Notes under the pieces: model-generated
Told to the model about the DNA's origin: nothing
Databases searched by the model: none
What the model saw: only the letters and a program-made list of their open reading frames with translations
Translations under genes and position numbers: made by a program
Assembly (NCBI GenBank): GCA_013695905.1
Contig: JACCZQ010000431.1
Coordinates: forward strand, 1 to 7,743
Direction of reading: 5' to 3'
DNA: 7,743 nucleotides
Source of the DNA: Chthoniobacterales bacterium
Lineage (GTDB): Bacteria > Verrucomicrobiota > Verrucomicrobiia > Chthoniobacterales > UBA10450
Shown here: positions 1-4,422 of the stretch, one piece after another
Layout of the letters: each line of letters opens with the position of its first letter
How positions within the stretch are numbered: position 1 is the first letter of the stretch

Positions 1-42
1 TCAAGTGATTTAGGCTGACCCAAACTTTTTGGGCCAGAAAAA

Positions 43-62
43 GGACTCATGCCACTGAGTCC
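43..62 (-). terminator. Hairpin with minus-strand T-run, terminator-like
   Basis: A perfect 7-bp stem, GGACTCA (43-49) with TGAGTCC (56-62), encloses the six-base loop TGCCAC. Five A residues at 38-42 abut it on the left, so read on the minus strand this is a stem followed by TTTTT, the layout of an intrinsic terminator. No minus-strand gene that would use it is evident to the right, because the nearest gene is on the plus strand. It may instead be structure in the leader of the 147-668 transcript, or part of the end of a gene lying before the window. The stem itself is seen directly; its function is a guess. Confidence 0.3.
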
Positions 63-146
63 CGCTGCGTTTCCAGATCTCAGCCCGACAGGCTGCTAGG
101 AGTAATTTCCTTTACAGCGCGTGAGGATTTTCGCGACGCTCCACTC

Positions 147-668
147 GTGCGCGCGCTCGTGGCATCTCTTGTTTTTGTCGTCGGCTTCGCAGTCTCGGCG
201 CTGGCCCAGGAACAGGAGCGGAAACTTCTCGACCGCGTCTTGAAGCCCGACATGTCGCTGCAAAACCCGGTGCAGGAAAAGCAGTTCCGCGGCGGCGGGA
301 GCGTGACGATCAAGGAGGCGCGGACGAAGTCATTCCTCTTCTTCAAACGGCGGCCAAAAGAGAAGGAGTTCCCCGCCGGCACCTTCCACGCGCAGGAGTT
401 CGCCGGCACCCGCGTCTCACGCTCGCAAGGTGCGGTGGCGAATGTCGCCACGCGCCGGCGGATTCCGAAAGCCGATGTCCCCTACTCCACCGCCGCCTTC
501 ACGGCCGTGCGCGGAGCTCACGACGCGGAGAAGAAGGCTGTGGACGTCTCCGAGTTTTCCGGCACCCGCCCCTTCCTCGGTCGCGGGAAAAGCCAGAAGG
601 CGCTGAGCCAGCAGGATCGTCCTTTAACGATCGACCAGGTGCGCGAGCTCCTGAACAAAAACAAGTAA
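147..668 (+). CDS. Small secreted basic protein, function unknown
   Basis: A 173-residue protein I do not recognise. The GTG start at 147 is the first conventional start after the in-frame TGA at 6-8. It gives a clear Sec signal peptide: Arg2, a hydrophobic core at about residues 4-19, and a SALA|Q type I cleavage site after Ala20. GTG at 159 (residue 5) is possible but would remove Arg2 from the n-region. The mature part is about 153 residues, has no cysteine, is strongly basic and has no membrane segment. It has an aromatic/basic stretch at 61-69 (KSFLFFKRR) and the motif EF[A/S]GTR twice, at 84-89 and 136-141. The C-terminus is hydrophilic and Lys/Asn-rich. No Shine-Dalgarno stands just before 147; an AGGAG at 98-102 is too distant. 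tyrS starts 30 nt downstream on the same strand, so the two are probably co-transcribed, which says little about function. A periplasmic or envelope location is inferred. The signal peptide argues that this frame is real and the opposite-strand frame is not. Confidence 0.8.
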   Translation: MRALVASLVFVVGFAVSALAQEQERKLLDRVLKPDMSLQNPVQEKQFRGGGSVTIKEARTKSFLFFKRRPKEKEFPAGTFHAQEFAGTRVSRSQGAVANVATRRRIPKADVPYSTAAFTAVRGAHDAEKKAVDVSEFSGTRPFLGRGKSQKALSQQDRPLTIDQVRELLNKNK

Positions 669-689
669 GCGGGTGGAGCGGCCCGGTTC

Positions 690-694
690 AGGAA
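690..694 (+). promoter_or_regulatory. Shine-Dalgarno of tyrS
   Basis: AGGAA lies four bases before the tyrS ATG at 699. It is one of the few recognisable ribosome binding sites in the window and supports this start. The 30-nt gap after the preceding gene contains no terminator-like hairpin. Confidence 0.55.
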
Positions 695-698
695 CAGC

Positions 699-1865
699 AT
701 GCAAGCAGACGAGGCACTTCATATTCTTAAGCAAGGCGCGGCGCAGATCATCAGCGAACCGGAGCTGCGCGAAAAGCTGGCGCTGGGCCGGCCGCTACGG
801 GTGAAACTCGGCGCCGATCCCACCAGCCCCGACCTGCACCTCGGCCACACGATTGCGCTGCGAAAACTGCGGCAGTTTCAGGATCTCGGCCACACCGCGG
901 TGCTGATCGTCGGTGACTACACGGCGATGATCGGCGACCCGAGCGGCCGCTCTGCCACCCGGCCGCAGCTCTCGCGCGAGCAGGTGTTGGCGAATGCCGA
1001 GACGTATCGCGCGCAGGCGGTCAAGGTGCTCGACCCGGAGCGGACGGAGCTCGTCTATAACGGTGCGTGGTTCGCGAAGATGAGCTTCGAGGAAATCATG
1101 CGCCTGAACAGTCGCGTGACGCTCCAGCAGATGCTGCAACGGGAGGATTTCCGCGCGCGGATCGACCAGCAGCAGCCGATCCATGCCCATGAGATTCAAT
1201 ACCCGATCATGCAGGGCTGGGATTCCGTGATGGTGCGGGCGGATGTGGAACTCGGCGGCACCGACCAGCTCTTCAACATCCTCGTCGGCCGTGATTTTCA
1301 GAAGCAGGAGAACACCGCCCCGCAGGTGGTGCTGCTCACGCCGATCCTCGAAGGCCTCGACGGGGTGAAGAAGATGAGCAAGAGCCTCGGCAACTACGTC
1401 GGCGTGAATGATGACGCGACGGAAATGTTTGGGAAGCTGATGAGCATTTCGGATGAATTGATGGCGCGCTATTACATGCTCCTGCTGGGCCGGCCGCTCC
1501 CCGCTGAGCTGCACCCGCTGGAGGCGAAGAAGCAGCTCGGGCTGGAGATCGTGCGCACCTATCACTCGCCGGGCGCCGCGGAGAAAGTGTTGCAGGAGTG
1601 GAATGCGCGCTTCAGCGAGAAGCGGTTGTCGGCGGCGGATCTGCCGGAGTTCAGCACCCCAGGCGGCGACGCCGTCTCAATCGTCGCCGCCGCCTACGCG
1701 CAAGCATTCGGTATGACAAAATCGCGGACGGAAGCGCGGCGTCTCATCGAGCAAGGCAGTGTGCAGCTCGATGGGGTGAAGCTTTCCGACGCGAAAGCCA
1801 CCTTGACGCTCCAGCCGGGCCAAGTGCTGCGACTCGACAAGACGCGCGCGGTGAAGATCGCGTAG
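699..1865 (+). CDS. tyrS: Tyrosyl-tRNA synthetase
   Basis: Class Ic aminoacyl-tRNA synthetase (388 residues) that activates tyrosine with ATP and charges tRNA-Tyr in the cytoplasm. The Rossmann catalytic domain begins near residue 33. Its HIGH signature is HLGH at 47-50, in the context GADPTSPDLHLGH. The GDYTAMIGDPSGR stretch at 72-84 is typical of the family, as is ELGGTDQ at 184-190, which belongs to the tyrosine/tRNA site region. The second signature KMSKS is intact at 225-229. The C-terminal part, about 338-388, matches an S4-type RNA-binding domain (TKSRTEARRLIEQGSV, then VQLDGVK). Length and the short linker before S4 fit the second bacterial TyrRS subfamily (TyrZ-like, about 400 residues) better than the E. 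coli TyrS type; that assignment is from memory of the motifs. The ATG start has an AGGAA ribosome binding site. The TAG stop at 1863-1865 is followed after one base by a palindromic repeat and then a terminator. No T-box-like leader is visible upstream. Confidence 0.97.
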   Translation: MQADEALHILKQGAAQIISEPELREKLALGRPLRVKLGADPTSPDLHLGHTIALRKLRQFQDLGHTAVLIVGDYTAMIGDPSGRSATRPQLSREQVLANAETYRAQAVKVLDPERTELVYNGAWFAKMSFEEIMRLNSRVTLQQMLQREDFRARIDQQQPIHAHEIQYPIMQGWDSVMVRADVELGGTDQLFNILVGRDFQKQENTAPQVVLLTPILEGLDGVKKMSKSLGNYVGVNDDATEMFGKLMSISDELMARYYMLLLGRPLPAELHPLEAKKQLGLEIVRTYHSPGAAEKVLQEWNARFSEKRLSAADLPEFSTPGGDAVSIVAAAYAQAFGMTKSRTEARRLIEQGSVQLDGVKLSDAKATLTLQPGQVLRLDKTRAVKIA

Positions 1866-1866
1866 T

Positions 1867-1940
1867 GGAGTGGCGACACTCCACTCCTGTCGCCTGCCCC
1901 TGGTTTCGCCTGCTCATGGCGACAGGAGTGTCGCCACTCC
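1867..1940. repeat. Nested palindromic repeat after tyrS
   Basis: An imperfect inverted repeat. The left arm (1867-1894) and right arm (1918-1940) are exact reverse complements over 23 bases, except that the left arm carries five extra bases, ACTCC at 1883-1887, which duplicate the preceding ACTCC. The loop is 23 bases (1895-1917). Each arm holds its own small hairpin: GGAGTG-GCGA-CACTCC at 1867-1882 on the left, with a GNRA-type tetraloop, and GGAGTG-TCGC-CACTCC at 1925-1940 on the right. The element sits between two convergent genes. This looks like a REP/MITE-like intergenic element; whether it is dispersed in the genome cannot be seen from one copy. Confidence 0.7.
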
Positions 1941-1948
1941 CAAAAAAA

Positions 1949-1976
1949 AGCGCGGAGCAAAGCCCCGCGCTCTTTT
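1949..1976. terminator. Bidirectional intrinsic terminator
   Basis: Stem AGCGCGG (1949-1955) pairs with CCGCGCT (1965-1971), and an inner GC/GC pair flanks an AAA loop. On the plus strand it is followed by CTTTT, serving tyrS. On the minus strand it is followed by eight T (the A-run at 1942-1949, of which the last base is in the stem), serving the gene at 1999-2475. Position between convergent genes and T-runs on both sides fit a shared terminator. Confidence 0.8.
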
Positions 1977-1998
1977 AACCTAATGGAGAATGGTGTCG

Positions 1999-2475
1999 TT
2001 ACGCCGTCGCGGTCTCGAGCGAAGGGAACATCGCCGGGCGCTCTGCGACCGGAGCTGCGACGCCTTCGAAATGGGCGCGGATGCTCCGCATTTCCGACGT
2101 CAAAAACGCGTCGCCAAAATGGAAGCGGCGATCGAGCCACGCAAACAGCTTGTTCTTGATCTCGTAATGCACCGCGAGGGTGACCTCGGTGCAGTTCGGT
2201 CGAATCTCTTCGAAATCAACGAGGCCCATGAGATCGATGTTCCCGCCAGTCGACTCGAAGGCGAACTGGTTCGGGTTGTCGCTCTCGGAGGCGAGGAGGA
2301 CGGTCTTCGCTTCAAAGCCCAGCGGGCCACGGAAGCTGAAGTCTACCGTCTTCGAGGAGGTGACGGTGGCTTTCGTCACCATGACGAAGTGCCGTCGATA
2401 CGATTGGATGCTGGAGAGGCGCGCTTTGCACTCCGCCAGGGCCTGACTCATGTGCAGTGTTTTTTGTAGGAGCAT
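1999..2475 (-). CDS. Probable SRPBCC-fold protein
   Basis: A 158-residue cytoplasmic protein with no signal peptide or membrane segment. From about residue 23 to 140 the pattern resembles the SRPBCC (START/polyketide-cyclase-like) helix-grip fold. Beta strands alternate, as in TVDFSFRGPLGFEA at 43-56. A segment FAFESTGGNIDLMGLVDFEE at 71-90 is followed by CTEVTLAVHYEI (95-106), like the common G-x-V-x-F...T-x-V-T-x-x-x-x-Y pattern. A long amphipathic C-terminal helix follows at about 123-138 (AFLTSEMRSIRAHFEG). Members bind hydrophobic ligands or act as cyclases; nothing here indicates the ligand. The ATG at 2475 gives MLLQKTLH before a second ATG (residue 9, at 2451); neither has a Shine-Dalgarno, so the true start is uncertain. 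The last 18 residues are low-complexity. It lies 139 nt downstream of bioD on the same strand, with operator-like half-sites between, so it may have its own promoter. The fold call rests on pattern only. Confidence 0.75.
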   Translation of the reverse strand: MLLQKTLHMSQALAECKARLSSIQSYRRHFVMVTKATVTSSKTVDFSFRGPLGFEAKTVLLASESDNPNQFAFESTGGNIDLMGLVDFEEIRPNCTEVTLAVHYEIKNKLFAWLDRRFHFGDAFLTSEMRSIRAHFEGVAAPVAERPAMFPSLETATA

Positions 2476-2562
2476 AGAGATATGAGGTTGTGTAGCCTAT
2501 TCGAGCAATCGAGATGCCAGTGGGCCTCTACGAGGGAAGCGTGGTGGACCAGCCCTGAAATC

Positions 2563-2590
2563 GTGTCAAGAAACTGACACTTGTGTCACA
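2563..2590. promoter_or_regulatory. Cluster of GTGTCA/TGACAC half-sites
   Basis: Three exact six-base half-sites occur within 26 bases: GTGTCA at 2563-2568, TGACAC at 2575-2580 and GTGTCA at 2583-2588. The first pair forms an inverted repeat with a six-base spacer; the second and third form the dyad TGACAC-TT-GTGTCA. TGTGTCACA at 2582-2590 is a further odd palindrome. On the minus strand a TTGACA lies at 2569-2564, but no acceptable -10 box follows at 16-18 bases. The cluster is 88 bases upstream of the 2475 start and just past the bioD end. A transcription factor operator for the SRPBCC gene is the simplest reading; the regulator is unknown. Confidence 0.45.
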
Positions 2591-2614
2591 TTCAGCGACT
2601 TTTACGCCGACAAA

Positions 2615-3253
2615 TCAGAGGCGAAGGAGCTGCTCCCACTCCGGCGGAAACTCGCTCATCTCCGCGGCTAATCCGGGCAAAATCGGCACCTCAGTGAGCT
2701 TCCTAAGCACCTCCATGTTCGTCGTCGAAGCGTAATCGGCGGAGGCTTGGAATTCGTTCAGCGCTACGCCGACGCACGGGAGCCCGCGCGAGGTCACTCC
2801 GCGGATCGTCAGCAGCGTATGATTCAAACACCCGAGCCGGTTCTGAGCTACGATCAGCACCGGCAGCTTCATCTCCGCGGCGAGATCGCTCACGAAATAC
2901 TTCTGCCGGATCGGCACCAGCCAGCCGCCCACTCCCTCCACCACCACGAAGTCATACCGCTTCTGCAGATCCGCAAAACGCGTGAGCAGCTGCGGGACAT
3001 CCGCTTCCACGCCTTCGATCAACGAGGCGGCAAACGGCGCCGCCGGTGTCTTCAGCCATACCGGGTTGACTTCATCGATGGTCAAACCATCGCTGCTCGC
3101 TGCCAGCAGCAGCTCGGCATCCGCGCGGTCGCCGCAGCAGATCGGTTTCATGCCGGCGCAGCGCAGACCAGTGGCGCGCGCCAGGCGGAGGAGCGTCGCC
3201 GCCGTGAACGTTTTCCCGACCCCCGTATCGGTGCCGGTGATGAACAGACTCAC
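2615..3253 (-). CDS. bioD: Dethiobiotin synthetase
   Basis: ATP-dependent dethiobiotin synthetase (212 residues), which closes the ureido ring of dethiobiotin from 7,8-diaminononanoate and CO2, the penultimate step of biotin synthesis. The P-loop is GTDTGVGKT at 7-15, with Lys14 and Thr15 for phosphate and Mg. KP at 36-37 matches the conserved substrate Lys of the family. An acidic RADAELL region follows at 43-49. EGVGGWLVP at 106-114 is the BioD signature corresponding to the E. coli EGAGGW motif, and NRLGCLNHTLLT at 138-149 is the conserved second signature. Length is close to the family norm (about 220). The start is GTG at 3253, giving MSLFITGTDTG exactly as in homologues; no Shine-Dalgarno is seen, so it may depend on translation of purQ, which ends 18 nt upstream. 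No bioA, bioB or bioF lies nearby, and placement behind purS-purQ is unusual. Confidence 0.95.
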   Translation of the reverse strand: MSLFITGTDTGVGKTFTAATLLRLARATGLRCAGMKPICCGDRADAELLLAASSDGLTIDEVNPVWLKTPAAPFAASLIEGVEADVPQLLTRFADLQKRYDFVVVEGVGGWLVPIRQKYFVSDLAAEMKLPVLIVAQNRLGCLNHTLLTIRGVTSRGLPCVGVALNEFQASADYASTTNMEVLRKLTEVPILPGLAAEMSEFPPEWEQLLRL

Positions 3254-3271
3254 GGGAAAAGCGCCGACTCG

Positions 3272-3982
3272 TTAGGCGGCGCGGGCGCGCTGGTCCGTCA
3301 CCGCCTGCACCATGGATTCAAAAATCCGGACCCCGTCGCCACTGCCGAGCCGCTCCTCGCACGCGCGGTCCGGGTGCGGCATGAGTCCGAAGACGTTCCG
3401 CTCCCGATTACAGATTCCGGCGATGTTTTCCACGGAGCCATTCCAGTTCGCCTCCGGGACGGCGCGGCCGGCCGGATCAACGTAGCGAAGCAGCACCTGC
3501 CGGTTCTCGTTCAGCTCGCGCAGCGTCTCTTCGTTGGCGAAGAAGCAGCCCTCACCATGCGCCACGGGCAAACGCAGCAGCGTTCCTTCCGGAGTCCCAA
3601 GAGTGAACGGTGACTGCGCCACCTCGACGCGCGTCGTCGCCATGCGACAGATGAACCGCAGGGTGCGGTTCCGCACCAGCGCACCGGGCAGGAGCCCCGC
3701 TTCGCATAGAATTTGAAATCCGTTGCAGATGCCGATGACGAGCTTTCCGGCGGCGGCTTCTTTCACCACCGCCTGCATGATCGGCGAAAACCGCGCGATC
3801 GCTCCGCACCGCAAATAATCGCCATACGAGAATCCCCCCGGCAGCACGATCGCATCGTAGCCCGCGAGACTCGTCTCCTTGTGCCACACGTATTCCGGGT
3901 TCGCCCCCTCGATCCGCTGCAGCGCGCCGAGGCAATCCTGGTCGCAGTTCGACCCCGGAAACTGCACCACCGCGAACTTCAC
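3272..3982 (-). CDS. purQ: FGAM synthase glutaminase subunit PurQ
   Basis: Glutamine amidotransferase subunit (236 residues) of phosphoribosylformylglycinamidine synthase, which acts in step four of de novo purine synthesis and feeds ammonia to PurL. It is a class I (triad) amidotransferase: the N-terminal MKFAVVQFPGSNCD is characteristic of PurQ, LPGGFSYGDYLR sits at 47-58, and the nucleophile elbow GICNGFQIL at 84-92 carries Cys86. The catalytic His is His203 in GLMPHPDRACEE. The third triad position, usually Glu in the HPE motif, is Asp205 here. Length is slightly above the usual 220-230. The GTG start at 3982 overlaps the purS TGA by four bases (GTGA), with a strong GAGGAGG seven bases upstream inside purS, so the two subunits are translationally coupled. 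bioD follows after 18 nt. Confidence 0.96.
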   Translation of the reverse strand: MKFAVVQFPGSNCDQDCLGALQRIEGANPEYVWHKETSLAGYDAIVLPGGFSYGDYLRCGAIARFSPIMQAVVKEAAAGKLVIGICNGFQILCEAGLLPGALVRNRTLRFICRMATTRVEVAQSPFTLGTPEGTLLRLPVAHGEGCFFANEETLRELNENRQVLLRYVDPAGRAVPEANWNGSVENIAGICNRERNVFGLMPHPDRACEERLGSGDGVRIFESMVQAVTDQRARAA

Positions 3983-4224
3983 TCCGCCCCCTCCTCGCTG
4001 CGCTGCAGCTGGTAATCCTCGATCACCGGATTCGAGAGCAAATCACGACACAGCTGGTGCAGGCGCGGCTCCACCTCCGCCGCGTCGCCCTCCACCTCGA
4101 TCTCCAGGTATTTCCCGATGCGCACCTCGCGCACCTCCGGCATCCCGAGGTGTTGCATCGCTTCGCGCACCGCCGCCCCCTGCGGGTCCAGCACCGTCGC
4201 CTTCGGAGTCACAATCACGCGCAT
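3979..4224 (-). CDS. purS: FGAM synthase subunit PurS
   Basis: Small structural subunit (81 residues from this start) that holds PurQ and PurL together in the bacterial PurSQL complex. MRVIVTPKATVLDPQG at the N-terminus is the family signature, followed by AVREAMQHLG, then VREVRIGKYLEIEVEG and a C-terminal LLSNPVIEDYQL, matching the usual alpha/beta sandwich. I chose the ATG at 4224 because PurS proteins normally begin directly at this strand and are about 80 residues long; an in-frame GTG two codons earlier (4230) is plausible. A GTG at 4254 would add ten residues with no similarity. No strong Shine-Dalgarno is seen. It is the first gene of the purS-purQ-bioD transcript, with purQ overlapping its stop. 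purL is not in the window. Confidence 0.92.
   Translation of the reverse strand: MRVIVTPKATVLDPQGAAVREAMQHLGMPEVREVRIGKYLEIEVEGDAAEVEPRLHQLCRDLLSNPVIEDYQLQRSEEGAE
3990..3996 (-). promoter_or_regulatory. Strong Shine-Dalgarno of purQ inside purS
   Basis: GAGGAGG on the minus strand, in the last codons of purS, stands seven bases before the purQ GTG at 3982. It fixes the non-ATG start and supports coupled translation through the GTGA overlap. It is the best ribosome binding site in the window. Confidence 0.75.
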
Positions 4225-4422
4225 CTTCACGCCCCGAATATGCCGCGCCCGCACCTGCGGACAAGCACCATACTGCCCGCCGCTGCGCGGTAACCCGGAG
4301 CCGCTCCGCGCGTTTCACGATTCTTGCAGATATTGTCATTGACGCAGTAGCCGCAAAACAGTCTCTGAAGCCTGTCCTTTCCGGCCGCAGCACACTGCCG
4401 CAGCCGCCTCCCTCCTCCTCGT
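4225..4422. promoter_or_regulatory. Divergent promoter region, purS and protease
   Basis: This 198-nt gap separates two genes that point away from each other, so both promoters should lie here. Its centre (about 4319-4362) is locally AT-richer than the coding flanks. TTGACG at 4339-4344 resembles a plus-strand -35 box but has no good -10 partner at 16-18 bases. A GC-rich hairpin, GCGCGG (4285-4290) with CCGCGC (4306-4311), contains the smaller CGGAG-CCG-CTCCG (4296-4308) and would lie in the purS leader. I cannot assign a PurR-type or riboswitch motif. Confidence 0.35.

Noticed and set aside
19..33. CCCAAA-CTT-TTTGGG hairpin and CAGCC-CGACA-GGCTG hairpin (81-95)
   Set aside because: Short stems that arise readily by chance, without T-runs or a conserved context I can recognise.
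121..243. GTG-started 40-codon frame 18 bases after AGGAG
   Set aside because: Spacing is too long for a ribosome binding site, and the frame overlaps the better-supported 147-668 gene and stops at 241-243.
80..451. 123-codon minus-strand open frame opposite the small secreted protein
   Set aside because: The opposite frame has a clear signal peptide; this one is Ser/Thr/Arg-rich without features, despite the minus-strand terminator-like hairpin at 43-62.
795..1565. 256-codon minus-strand open frame opposite tyrS
   Set aside because: The plus strand encodes a complete TyrRS with all motifs; the antisense frame is His/Arg/Leu-rich with no domain and is a by-product of high GC codon use.
1598..1978. 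Plus-strand 126-codon frame across the tyrS end and the palindrome
   Set aside because: It lies in another frame of tyrS and reads through the repeat and terminator; no independent support.
2520..2569. Minus-strand TTGACA as a complete sigma-70 promoter
   Set aside because: No TATAAT-like hexamer stands 16-18 bases downstream; only the -35-like half is present.
2747..3613. 288-codon plus-strand open frame opposite bioD and purQ
   Set aside because: It spans the junction of two well-supported minus-strand genes and its product is low-complexity Arg/His/Gln-rich.
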